A stretch of DNA of 35,725 nt from Streptomyces sp. TRM64462 (GTDB lineage Bacteria; Actinomycetota; Actinomycetes; Streptomycetales; Streptomycetaceae). Positions 16,361 through 24,129 of the stretch are shown one piece after another. The stretch's first letter is position 1. Every line of letters begins with the position of its first letter. A program made the translations under genes and the position numbers. The stretch is from contig NZ_JABWDV010000462.1 of assembly GCF_013362995.1 (NCBI RefSeq), forward strand, positions 1 through 35,725, read 5' to 3'. Below the pieces are notes generated by a model. It had not been told where the DNA came from. It did no database searches and saw only the letters and a program-made list of their open reading frames with translations.

Positions 16361-16807
16361 GTGGTGGATTCCGTGTATCTCATCTGGTTCCTGCACCGGG
16401 TGCCCAGATCGCGTGAGGAGGATTTCCGCACCGTCGTATACCAGGCGATCGAGGTGTTCCGACGGCACGGCGCGATCGGCGGCACCGTGATGGAGATGAG
16501 CGACCCCGCGGCGAAGTACGGCTGCTCGGCCATAGCCGCCGGCGTCGATGTGGCACCCGACGAGGTGCTTTATGCGGAACTCGCCTATTTCCACGACCGG
16601 GCGCACTACGACGAGGTCATGCCGAAGGTCGACGCCGACCCCGAGTTGGAGGAGCTCTACGGAAAGCTCCTCCAGACGGTGGATATCAGCCGTATTCTGC
16701 GCGCGGAGTTCAGCACCCTGTTCGAGCTGGTGAACGCCGATGAGCGCGACCGATACCAGCGGACTCCCCGCACCCAATGGCAACCGGCCCCTCAGGAGAG
16801 AGTGTGA
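16361..16807 (+). CDS. DUF1428-like small protein (dimeric alpha/beta barrel type)
   Basis: 148 residues, soluble. The opening VYLIWFLHRVPRSREEDFRTVVYQAIEVFRRHGAIGG, then DEVLYAELAYFHDRAHYDEVMPKVDADPELEELY, resemble the DUF1428 family, whose members fold like dimeric alpha/beta-barrel proteins; their function is unsettled. Start codon choice is uncertain: GTG at 16361, 16364 or 16373 are in frame and only a weak GCTGGGG precedes them. The stop overlaps the GTG of the next gene. Being first in a run with an exporter, two SRPBCC proteins, an SDR and a methyltransferase, it may act on the same metabolite as a small oxygenase- or cyclase-like protein, as other alpha/beta-barrel proteins do in biosynthetic clusters. 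That role is inference. Confidence 0.75.
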   Translation: MVDSVYLIWFLHRVPRSREEDFRTVVYQAIEVFRRHGAIGGTVMEMSDPAAKYGCSAIAAGVDVAPDEVLYAELAYFHDRAHYDEVMPKVDADPELEELYGKLLQTVDISRILRAEFSTLFELVNADERDRYQRTPRTQWQPAPQERV

Positions 16808-18081
16808 CGACGGGAAAGCGGGACAGGAACGCGACAGCGGCCGCCGAACCCGCATGGAATTTACGGACCGTCACCTGGCTCTCCGGTGCACAGTTCTTCA
16901 TGTTCGGCATCGCCATCGGCGTGATGACGGTCGCCTGGGCCGAGGTGATCCGTTCCTTACGGCTGAGCGATGGATTCTTCGGCACCGCCCATTTGTTGCT
17001 GCCGGTCGTGGGCCTGGTGACCCTGCTCTCCGCCAAGCGTCTCTACCGGCATCTCGATCACCGCCATATCGGCATCTACGGCCAACTCGCACTCATCGGG
17101 CTTCTCGTGATGCTGGCCGTGAGCACGAACTTCGTGGGACTGCTGATCGCGTTCGCGCTCGCCGGGCTCGGCTCCGCGCTGGTCGACACCGCCACCAACA
17201 GCGTGTTCATGGAGATCCAGGCCCGCGGCGGCCGCGAAGTGATGAACGTGATGTACGCGATCAACAGCGGTGGCACGGTCATCAGCGCCCTCGGAGCGGG
17301 CGCGCTGATCAGCCTGGGCATGGACTACCGCTGGGTCGCCGTGCTGGTCGCCGCCATCATGCTGCCCGTACTCATCGCCTCGTTCGTGATCATGTACCCG
17401 CCGGTCAACCGCGACGAAGCCGACGCCTCCGAGGACAGCGCCGAGCCCGAAGGCGACATCGGCATGTGGAAGCTGATGCGCAATCCGCTGTTCCGTGTCG
17501 TGTTCGTGATGACCGTCCTCGGTATCGCGGTGGAGAGCATCGTGCAGGTCTGGTCGGTGATCTACGTCGACCAGCTGCTCGACGCTCCCATCGTCTACGG
17601 CGGCGCGGCGTTCGCCCTGTTCAGCCTGACCATGATGATCGGGCGGATGATCAATGCCTGGCTGGTGTCCGCCCTCGGCATCCGCAAGTCCTTCCTGATC
17701 TCCGCGGTCGGGACCGCGCTGTCCGGGGCACTGCTGATGGCCGCCGTCGACCTGTGGCTGTCCGTGTTCGCCTTCCTGCTGATGGGCATCGCCATCGCCG
17801 GGGTGCAGCCCACCTGTCTCAGCGCGTCGGCCCGGGTGGCGCCCAGCCGCGTCAACATCGTGGCGGCGGCCATGATGGTGCCCGCGTACGGCGCGTTCAT
17901 CGCGACGCCGACCGCGTACGGCTGGCTCTCCGACGCGACCTCGCTGAACACCGCCATGGTGATCGTGGTGGCCGCCGGCATCGGGATCGGCGTGCTCGCC
18001 CTCGGACGTCCGGTCGCCGAGGCCGACCGGGCCGCCGCACCGGCCGAACCAGCGGATTCCGCGCTCTCCGGCCAGTCCTAG
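16804..18081 (+). CDS. MFS transporter with two early TTA codons
   Basis: 425 residues, about 12 membrane segments, from SGAQFFMFGIAIGVMTVAW at the N-terminus to VIVVAAGIGIGVLALG at the end, with a charged central loop (about 205-220). It probably exports the product of this gene run. GTG 16804 overlaps the upstream stop (GTGA) and has AGGAGAG at 16794-16800; ATG 16777 is a less likely alternative. Codons 20 (16861-16863) and 52 (16957-16959) are TTA. In Streptomyces TTA is read only by the bldA tRNA, so translation of this transporter should depend on developmental stage. No TTA was noticed in the other genes of the run. Confidence 0.9.
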   Translation: MTTGKRDRNATAAAEPAWNLRTVTWLSGAQFFMFGIAIGVMTVAWAEVIRSLRLSDGFFGTAHLLLPVVGLVTLLSAKRLYRHLDHRHIGIYGQLALIGLLVMLAVSTNFVGLLIAFALAGLGSALVDTATNSVFMEIQARGGREVMNVMYAINSGGTVISALGAGALISLGMDYRWVAVLVAAIMLPVLIASFVIMYPPVNRDEADASEDSAEPEGDIGMWKLMRNPLFRVVFVMTVLGIAVESIVQVWSVIYVDQLLDAPIVYGGAAFALFSLTMMIGRMINAWLVSALGIRKSFLISAVGTALSGALLMAAVDLWLSVFAFLLMGIAIAGVQPTCLSASARVAPSRVNIVAAAMMVPAYGAFIATPTAYGWLSDATSLNTAMVIVVAAGIGIGVLALGRPVAEADRAAAPAEPADSALSGQS

Positions 18082-18128
18082 CCCGCCGTCAGTCCTTGCC
18101 CGCCCCGCGCACAGAAGCGGAGTTCCCG

Positions 18129-18635
18129 ATGAGCGGATCACTCAGTGCCCTCGGTACGGCCTCTCGTACGGAACGCCTGGCCAGGCTGGTCCGGGTGCTT
18201 CCCGCGCCGCCCGCCGAAGTGTGGCGGGCGTGGACCGACCCGGATCGCCTGCCCGGCTGGTTCGGCCCGATCCTGGAGGGCACACCGGGGCCCGAGCAGG
18301 AGTACGTACTGGAAGGGCGCGGCCAGCACGGCGACACCATCGTCTGCCGCGTCCTGACCTGGGACCCGCCCGCGGCACTGCGGGTGACCTGGCGCTACAC
18401 CGGAGAGACCGACTCGGAGCTGCGCCTTGCCCTGTCCCCCGCGGACCACGGCGGCACCCGGCTCGTCCTCGAACACGCGGGGTTCGGGCCGGAGGCCGAC
18501 CCGGTCGACTACGCGGCCGGCTGGCATATGTACACCGACAACCTCGAAGCACACCTCGCCGGAACGCCCGGCGTGGCGGATTCCGACGCGCGCTGGATGG
18601 AGCTGCTGCCCGTCTACGCCGCATCCGCCAGGTGA
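18129..18635 (+). CDS. SRPBCC (AHSA1-type) protein
   Basis: 168 residues, soluble. VRVLPAPPAEVWRAWTDPDRLPGWFGP is the classic first helix-grip element of AHSA1/START-like proteins, followed by strands LRVTWRYTG and GGTRLVLEHAGF and a last helix with DYAAGWHMYTDNLEAHLAG. Such proteins form a deep hydrophobic cavity; some are polyketide cyclases or aromatases, others bind lipids or act as co-chaperones. ATG 18129 has GCGGAG about six bases ahead. It sits 47 bp after the MFS gene and is followed by a second, shorter SRPBCC gene, suggesting two related steps or a heterodimer. The ligand is unknown. Confidence 0.88.
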   Translation: MSGSLSALGTASRTERLARLVRVLPAPPAEVWRAWTDPDRLPGWFGPILEGTPGPEQEYVLEGRGQHGDTIVCRVLTWDPPAALRVTWRYTGETDSELRLALSPADHGGTRLVLEHAGFGPEADPVDYAAGWHMYTDNLEAHLAGTPGVADSDARWMELLPVYAASAR

Positions 18636-18663
18636 GTTTCCGAAGCCAAGGAGAAAGCACGGC

Positions 18664-19134
18664 ATGAGCACCACCGACGAGAACGGCAGCCCGCAGGACG
18701 CCGTTCTGGTCCCCGACATCCTGCACTCCACGCTGGTCCGCGCGGCCCCGCACGACGTGTTCGCCCTGCTGTCCAGCGGCACAGGGTGGGACAAGTGGTT
18801 CACCCACGGCTCGACCTTCGAGCCGCGCGTGGGCAGCCCGGTGCACCTGGTCTGGCGCGGGTGGACCGACGACGGCAGCGATGTCACCGACGACGGTGTG
18901 GTCAAGGAGTGCGTTCCGGGCGAACGGTTCGCGTTGACCTGGGGCACACCGCCGTCGCTGGTCACCTTCACCACCGCGGAACACCCGCGCGGTACGTGGC
19001 TGCAGGTGGTGGAGACGGGGCTGCCGCAGACCAGGGCCGGGCTCGACCGGTTCGGGCAGTGCGCGACCGGCTGGGGGGAAGCGCTCACCCTGGTCCGCTG
19101 CTACGCCGAGCACGGAATCCGCCTGTCCACGTGA
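18664..19134 (+). CDS. second SRPBCC/START-like protein
   Basis: 156 residues, soluble. LHSTLVRAAPHDVFALLSSGTGWDKWF begins the helix-grip fold, followed by VHLVWRGWTDDGSDV, FALTWGTPPSLVTFT and a C-terminal helix. ATG 18664 is preceded by AAGGAG at 18648-18653 and lies 28 bp after the first SRPBCC gene. The two neighbours share fold and general layout but not obvious sequence identity beyond it, so an old duplication is possible. Cyclase, aromatase, or ligand carrier are all open. The next gene, an SDR, starts 36 bp downstream. Confidence 0.86.
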   Translation: MSTTDENGSPQDAVLVPDILHSTLVRAAPHDVFALLSSGTGWDKWFTHGSTFEPRVGSPVHLVWRGWTDDGSDVTDDGVVKECVPGERFALTWGTPPSLVTFTTAEHPRGTWLQVVETGLPQTRAGLDRFGQCATGWGEALTLVRCYAEHGIRLST

Positions 19135-19170
19135 GCGGGGACAGACCGCCGACACAGGAGCTGATGTTCC

Positions 19171-19905
19171 ATGACGAACCCCCACGGACCATCGCGCGTC
19201 GCACTGGTCACCGGTGCGAGTACGGGGCTCGGTGAGACCCTCGCCGAGTTCCTCGGCGGCCTCGGCTGGCGCCTGATCCTCACCGCACGCACCGAGTCCG
19301 ACCTGACGGCGGTCGCCAAGCGGCTGACCGACCAGGGCGGTTCGGTCATCGCGGTGGCCGGCGATGTCGGCGAAGCCGCGCACCGCGAGGAGCTGATCGC
19401 AGCGGCGGCGTCCTTCGGCCGGCTCGACTGGCTGGTGAACAACGCGTCCCAGATGGGGGTCAGCCCGATCAGGCCGCTGCTCGACCATCCGGTGGCCGTG
19501 TTCGAGGAAGTGCTGCGCACCAATGTCGTCGCACCCGTGGCGCTGGCGCAGCTGGCGCTGCCGCTTCTGAAGGAAACCGGCGGTCTGGTGGTGAACCTGT
19601 CCAGCGAGGCGGCCGTGGACGTGTTCCCGTGCGCGGGCATCTACGGGGCCAGCAAGGCGGCACTCGACCAGGCGTCCCGCATCATCGCCGTCGAGTTGGC
19701 CGACTCCGGCGTGGGTGTGACGTCCGTCGACCCGGGCGGGATACGCACCCGCGGCTACGCACAGGCCGAGCCCGGCTTCGACCTGTCAGGCGTGCCCGAT
19801 CCGGACGTGACGCTGCCGTTCTGGAAGTGGCTCACCGAGGTCTCGCCCGGCGACGTCACCGGCCGGCGCTATCTGGCGCAGTCCGGGCCGTGGGACGCTC
19901 GATGA
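19171..19905 (+). CDS. short-chain dehydrogenase/reductase (SDR)
   Basis: 244 residues, cytosolic NAD(P)-dependent oxidoreductase of the classical type. The cofactor motif is TGASTGLG (14-21), NNAS (90-93) follows, then N118, the catalytic serine in NLSSEAA (S144/S145), and YGASK with Y158 and K162. All catalytic residues are intact. TAR after the second strand (38-40) hints at NADP use. The ATG at 19171 is preceded by ACAGGAGC. The stop codon overlaps the methyltransferase start (ATGA), so the two are translationally coupled. It probably reduces a ketone or oxidises an alcohol on the unknown metabolite of this run. Confidence 0.93.
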   Translation: MTNPHGPSRVALVTGASTGLGETLAEFLGGLGWRLILTARTESDLTAVAKRLTDQGGSVIAVAGDVGEAAHREELIAAAASFGRLDWLVNNASQMGVSPIRPLLDHPVAVFEEVLRTNVVAPVALAQLALPLLKETGGLVVNLSSEAAVDVFPCAGIYGASKAALDQASRIIAVELADSGVGVTSVDPGGIRTRGYAQAEPGFDLSGVPDPDVTLPFWKWLTEVSPGDVTGRRYLAQSGPWDAR

Positions 19906-20699
19906 GCCCCCGCCCCGAGCGGGACACCGTGTACGAGGCTCCCTACAGCGCGCTCGCCCGGGTCTACGACCGATGGATGGCCGCGGACAGAATCCCGTAC
20001 GACCAATGGTTCGCGTTCACGGAGAAACGGTTCGCCGAGGCCGGTTTCGAGGTGCGGACCGTGCTGGACGTGTGCTGCGGAACCGGTACGACGATGCGGG
20101 CGCTCCAGGACCACGGCTACGAGGTCACCGGTGTCGACGCGTCGGCGTCGATGCTGGACATCGCCCGCACGCGCACCGACCCCGGCACCGAGCTGCTGCA
20201 CCTCGCCCTGCCCGACGAACGGCTCGCGGAACTCGGCCCTTTCGACGCGGCGCTCATCTGCTTCGACGGGGCGAACTACCTGACCGGTGACGGCGCGCTC
20301 GCCGCCACCTTGCGCCAGCTCGCCCGCGCACTGCGCCCCGGCGGGGTCCTCGTGTTCGACCTGAGCACCCGGTCGAGCTTCGAGGCCATCGCCGCGCTCG
20401 ACGAGTTCGGTGAGGACTTCGGAGACTTCGCCTACGTGTGGAACACCCGGCACACGCCGGACACGCCGCACTACGAGTACCTGGTGTCGCTGTTCGTGCC
20501 GGAGGGCGAGCTGCACCGGCGGGTCGTCGAGCGACACTCACAGCGGTGGTTCTCCCGCGACGAGGTCGAAGGCGCGCTGCGCGACGCGGGGTTCACCGCC
20601 ATCGCCGTGTCGGACAACTACAGCGAGCGGACCGCGGCCGACACCACCCGGCGGGACACCTGGAGCGCCCGCCGCATGACCGGGTCCCATCCACGATGA
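19902..20699 (+). CDS. class I SAM-dependent methyltransferase
   Basis: 265 residues. The SAM-binding motif I is VLDVCCGTGTTM (54-65), motif II VTGVDASASMLDIAR (75-89), and motif III-like LRPGGVLVFDLST. It resembles small-molecule methyltransferases of the UbiE-like or N,N-dimethyl type; an N-terminal YSALARVYDRWM segment is typical of those. O-, N- or C-methylation cannot be told apart from sequence. ATG 19902 overlaps the SDR stop as ATGA. The downstream gene either overlaps by four bases or begins 18 bp later. Confidence 0.93.
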   Translation: MSPRPERDTVYEAPYSALARVYDRWMAADRIPYDQWFAFTEKRFAEAGFEVRTVLDVCCGTGTTMRALQDHGYEVTGVDASASMLDIARTRTDPGTELLHLALPDERLAELGPFDAALICFDGANYLTGDGALAATLRQLARALRPGGVLVFDLSTRSSFEAIAALDEFGEDFGDFAYVWNTRHTPDTPHYEYLVSLFVPEGELHRRVVERHSQRWFSRDEVEGALRDAGFTAIAVSDNYSERTAADTTRRDTWSARRMTGSHPR

Positions 20700-20716
20700 C
20701 GCCCTGGAGGGCTTTG

Positions 20717-21811
20717 ATGCTGCGCCGGCTGTGCACCGCCACGCTCGCCACCGCCATGCTCTGCGGACTGATGACCGGAGCCGCCGCCTCACAGGCCCCG
20801 GCGGGCGGGCGGCTCGAAGTGGTCGCCGACGACCTGGTCACTCCGCGCGGCCTGACCTGGGACGCACGGGGCCAGCGGGTCCTGGTCACCGAGGCGGGCG
20901 CGGGCGGGCCGGCGCCCTGCGCGCCCGGCGTGGGCGGCTACCCGGCCTGCTTCGGGACGAGCGGCGCCATCACCGCGTACACCCCGAGGGACGGGAAGGC
21001 GGTGCGCATCGCCACCGGACTGCCCTCGGTGATCAACGAGTTCAGTGTGCTCGGACTGCACGACATCGACGCGAGCCATGGCCGCATCTCCGTGGTGTTC
21101 GGCCTCGGCGGACAGATGTCCACGCGGGACGGCCTCGGCGAGGCGGCGCGCGGCCTCGCCCAGACCGGCACCATCGACCGGAACGGGAAGCTGCGGCCGA
21201 TCGGCGACCTGCTCGCGTTCGAGCAGCGGCACAACCCGCACCCCGCGGACATCAACGCCAACGCCTACGGGCTGACCCGGGTGCCGGGCGGAACGCTGGT
21301 GGCGGAGGCCGGGGGCAACGACATCCTGTGGGTACGCGATGACGGGTCGGTGCGCATGCTGGCCCTGCTGCCGGACCAGATCATCGACGGCCAGGCGGTG
21401 GAGGCCGTACCCACGGCGATCGTGCGGGGCCCCGACGGCGCGTTCTACATCAGTGAGTACAGCGGCGAGCCCACCCGGGTGGGGGCTGCCCGCATCTGGC
21501 GCCTCGTTCCCGGGCAGCCCCCGGTCGTCGTGGCGAAGGGCTTCACCGGCGTCATCGACCTCGCCTTCGACCGGCAGGGACGGATGCTGGTCCTCGAACT
21601 GGCCGAGCACGGCTTCGACTCGCCCGACCGGACCGGGCGGCTGCTGCGCGTCGAATGGGACGGACGGCGGACCGTCCTGGCGCGCGAAGGGCTTGAGCAC
21701 CCCGGCGGCGTCGCGGTCGCGCCGAACGGTGACATCTACCTCACCAATCGGACGACGTCGCTCGGCGAGGCGAACGGGCAGCTGCTTCGGCTGCGCCCCG
21801 GCCGTTCGTGA
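20717..21811 (+). CDS. secreted ScyD/ScyE family protein (beta-propeller)
   Basis: 364 residues. MLRRLCTATLATAMLCGLMTGAAASQA is a signal peptide, so the mature protein should be outside the membrane. The mature part has NHL/propeller-like repeats: LVTPRGLTWDARGQRVLVTEAG, CAPGVGGYPACFGTSGAITAY, NPHPADINANAYGLTRVPGG, LVAEAGGNDILWV, AVPTAIVRGPDGAFYISEYSG and GFTGVIDLAFDRQGRMLVLEL. These agree with the family named after ScyD and ScyE of cyanobacterial scytonemin clusters. Start ATG 20717 is chosen over ATG 20696 (overlapping ATGA) because GGAGG at 20706-20710 lies six bases ahead and the signal peptide then begins cleanly. Actinobacteria have many such proteins of unknown role. It is last in the run. 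Confidence 0.85.
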   Translation: MLRRLCTATLATAMLCGLMTGAAASQAPAGGRLEVVADDLVTPRGLTWDARGQRVLVTEAGAGGPAPCAPGVGGYPACFGTSGAITAYTPRDGKAVRIATGLPSVINEFSVLGLHDIDASHGRISVVFGLGGQMSTRDGLGEAARGLAQTGTIDRNGKLRPIGDLLAFEQRHNPHPADINANAYGLTRVPGGTLVAEAGGNDILWVRDDGSVRMLALLPDQIIDGQAVEAVPTAIVRGPDGAFYISEYSGEPTRVGAARIWRLVPGQPPVVVAKGFTGVIDLAFDRQGRMLVLELAEHGFDSPDRTGRLLRVEWDGRRTVLAREGLEHPGGVAVAPNGDIYLTNRTTSLGEANGQLLRLRPGRS

Positions 21812-21816
21812 CCGCA

Positions 21817-21856
21817 GGGGCCGCCACGGAAGCGTGGGTCGTTCCGCGGCGGCCTC
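21817..21856. terminator. hairpin between convergent genes
   Basis: GGCCGCC (21819-21825) pairs with GGCGGCC (21848-21854); a mismatch then CGGAA/TTCCG extends the stem to about 13 positions with a 10-nt loop. It lies 6 bp after the ScyD/ScyE-like stop and 16 bp before the end of the DUF899 gene, so it can serve both. Confidence 0.7.
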
Positions 21857-21871
21857 ATCGGCCTGGGCGAG

Positions 21872-22588
21872 TCAGACGTCGTAGCTGTCGTGGTGACGGA
21901 CCCAGTTCATGATCCCGGCCTCCTCCTGGCGCCCGAGCGGCGTCAGGTCCAGGTAATTGAAGGTGCCGTTGAGGAGGTCAGTGCCACGGGAGTACGTCGA
22001 ATAGGTGTGGAACACGCTGTCGCCCTCGCGCAGGAAGACGCTCAGGCCGTGTTGCTCGCCGCTCAGGGCCCATGAACCGATTCCCGCCTCCCGCAGTTCT
22101 TCCTTGGTGCGGAAATTGAAGAGGACGGGCGTCACGGATTCATCCATGGTGACATGGAAGTCGTAGTTGAACGATGTGCCGTGCGAGGAGAACCAGGGGA
22201 AGGTCCAGCCCATGCGTTCACGGAACTTCGTGATCTTCGCCAGGGGCGCGCGGGAGACCGCGGCGAATGAGGTCTGCGCCGCGTGCAGATGCGACAGGTG
22301 GCCGATGTTGTCGGCGAGCAGTGAGCATCCGGAGCAGCCGGCATCCCAGTCGGGGGCCAGCATGAAGTGGTAGACGATGAGTTGACGGCGGCCGTCGAAC
22401 AAGTCGATGAGTGTTGCCTCGCCGTTCGGGCCCTCGAACACATAGGGCTCCGTGATTTCGACCATCGGCAGTGCGCGGCGCTGAGCGCTGAGCGCGTCCC
22501 GCTCCCGGTCGAACTGTTTTTCCCGGGCAAGCAGTTCTTTCCGGGCCGTTAACCATTCGTCCCTGGACACCACCGCTGGACGGTTCAT
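21872..22588 (-). CDS. DUF899 family (thioredoxin-like) protein with early TTA codon
   Basis: 238 residues, soluble. YVFEGPNGEATLIDLFDGRRQLIVYHFML followed by WDAGCSGCSLLADNIGHLSHL is the DUF899 signature, a thioredoxin-like fold with a CxxC pair (GCSGCS). Later HDSYDV ends the protein as in many members. Function is unknown; redox chemistry is likely from the cysteines. ATG 22588 gives MNRPAVVSRDEWLTARKEL, the usual start; an ATG 11 codons upstream is also in frame. Codon 13 is TTA (complement of 22550-22552), which implies bldA-dependent translation. It is divergent from the ABC binding-protein gene. Confidence 0.88.
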   Translation of the reverse strand: MNRPAVVSRDEWLTARKELLAREKQFDRERDALSAQRRALPMVEITEPYVFEGPNGEATLIDLFDGRRQLIVYHFMLAPDWDAGCSGCSLLADNIGHLSHLHAAQTSFAAVSRAPLAKITKFRERMGWTFPWFSSHGTSFNYDFHVTMDESVTPVLFNFRTKEELREAGIGSWALSGEQHGLSVFLREGDSVFHTYSTYSRGTDLLNGTFNYLDLTPLGRQEEAGIMNWVRHHDSYDV

Positions 22589-22794
22589 TCCGCGCCTCGC
22601 CTTCGTCGTCTTCCTCAGCACTCGGAATGCTACCGGAGGGGGATGCGCGGGTGCCTGGACCAGCCGGCCGCTGCGGGCCGGCTTTCCTGTACCGATCGCC
22701 GCCTCGCCGCCACGGGCCTACGCTCGAAAAACGAGGGAATACCAGCCTCAAAGGCAACAACAGGCACACCAGCCTCTACCGAGGGGAGGCGGAC

Positions 22795-24063
22795 ATGCGT
22801 ACACCCCTACGGCGGTCCGCGATCTTCCTGAGTGCGGCCGCGCTGCTGGCGGCCATGGGCGGCGCGACCGGCGCCGCAGGCGCCACCGGGGCACAGGCGG
22901 CCGCTGAGGACGGCGTACTCAAGCTCGGCTACGTCCTCCCCGAGACCGGCCAGCTGGCCTTTCTCGGTCCGCCCATGATCCAGTCCACCAACTTCGCGAT
23001 CAAGACCATCAACGACGCGGGCGGCGTGCTCGGCAAGCCGATCCCGAAGGTCGTCGGTGCCGACGAGGCGGGCCAGGAGGCCGTGGCGGCGCAGTCCGCG
23101 GCCCGTGTCCTCAACGCCGGCGTCGACGCGATCATCGGAGCCGCCGCATCCGGCATGTCCCTGGCGTTCATCGACCGGGTCACCGGTGAGGGCGTCGTCC
23201 AGTGCTCCGGCTCCAACACCGCCCCCACCTTCACCGACTACGACGACGGAGGCTTCTACTTCCGCACCGCGCCCAGCGACGCCCTGCAAGGGCCCGTCCT
23301 CGCCCAGACCATCCAGGACGACGGCCACGACCGCGTCGCCCTGATCGCCCGTGCCGACGACTACGGCCGCGGTCTGCTCGACTCCACCAGGAAGGCCCTG
23401 GAGGACGGCGGCGCCACCGTGACGATGGCCGAGACGTACGACCCGAAGGCCACGAACTTCGACCAGATCGTCCAGAAGGTCAAGAACTCCGGGGCCCAGG
23501 CCACCGTGGTCATCGCCTTCGAAGAGGGCACCCAGATCCTCCAGGGTCTGATCGAGGCGGGCATCGGCCCCGGCCGTGCGGGCGTGTACGGCACCGACGG
23601 GCTGCGCAGCGAGGAGCTGCCGCGGCTGGTCTCGCCGGCCGATCCCGGACGGATCGCCGGGATGAAGGGCACGGCACCGGCGGCGGAGACCAACCCGGAG
23701 TACGTGAAGGCGCTCCAGGAGTTCGCTCCGAACCTGGAGGTCCTGCAGTTCGCGCCGCAGACCTACGACTGCGTCACGACCGTCGCGCTCGCCGCCGAGC
23801 AGGCCGGGACGGACGACCCGCGCGAGTTCGTCAAGGAGATGATCCCGGTCACCAAGGACGGCGAGAAGTGCACCACGTTCGCCGCCTGCAAGCAGCTGAT
23901 CGCCGACGGCAAGGACATCGACTACGACGGTGTGAGCGGCCCGCTCGACTTCACCGACGCGGGCGAGCCGGGCCAGGCGACGATCGAGGTCTACCAGTAC
24001 ACCGAACAGGGCCAGCTCCAGACGGTCCGCACGGAGGAGACCACGGTCGAGGAAGCCGAGTGA
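22795..24063 (+). CDS. branched-chain amino acid-type ABC transporter substrate-binding protein (LivJ-like)
   Basis: 422 residues. Residues 1-37 are a Sec signal peptide (MRTPLRRSAIFLSAAALLAA...AQAAA) without a lipobox cysteine, so it may be released or anchored otherwise. The mature protein is a type I periplasmic-binding fold: LKLGYVLPETGQLAFLGPPM, ATNFAIKTINDAGGVLGKP-like region, IIGAAASGMSLAFID, FRTAPSDALQGPVLA, DDYGRGLLDSTRKALE and GVYGTDGLRSEEL. Ligands for such proteins range from leucine to amides and urea; this one cannot be specified. ATG 22795 follows GGGGAGG. It is convergent with livF, unlike the usual co-directional order. Confidence 0.92.
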   Translation: MRTPLRRSAIFLSAAALLAAMGGATGAAGATGAQAAAEDGVLKLGYVLPETGQLAFLGPPMIQSTNFAIKTINDAGGVLGKPIPKVVGADEAGQEAVAAQSAARVLNAGVDAIIGAAASGMSLAFIDRVTGEGVVQCSGSNTAPTFTDYDDGGFYFRTAPSDALQGPVLAQTIQDDGHDRVALIARADDYGRGLLDSTRKALEDGGATVTMAETYDPKATNFDQIVQKVKNSGAQATVVIAFEEGTQILQGLIEAGIGPGRAGVYGTDGLRSEELPRLVSPADPGRIAGMKGTAPAAETNPEYVKALQEFAPNLEVLQFAPQTYDCVTTVALAAEQAGTDDPREFVKEMIPVTKDGEKCTTFAACKQLIADGKDIDYDGVSGPLDFTDAGEPGQATIEVYQYTEQGQLQTVRTEETTVEEAE

Positions 24064-24129
24064 CGTGACGAGCGCCGTGCGAGGCGAGCCCCGGCGTGAG
24101 ACGTGAGAGGAGCCCTGCGTGAGAGGAGG

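Noticed and set aside
16740..18128. Long N-terminal extension of the first SRPBCC protein
   Set aside because: The frame is open through the MFS gene as a shadow. The SRPBCC domain begins right after ATG 18129, which has its own ribosome site.
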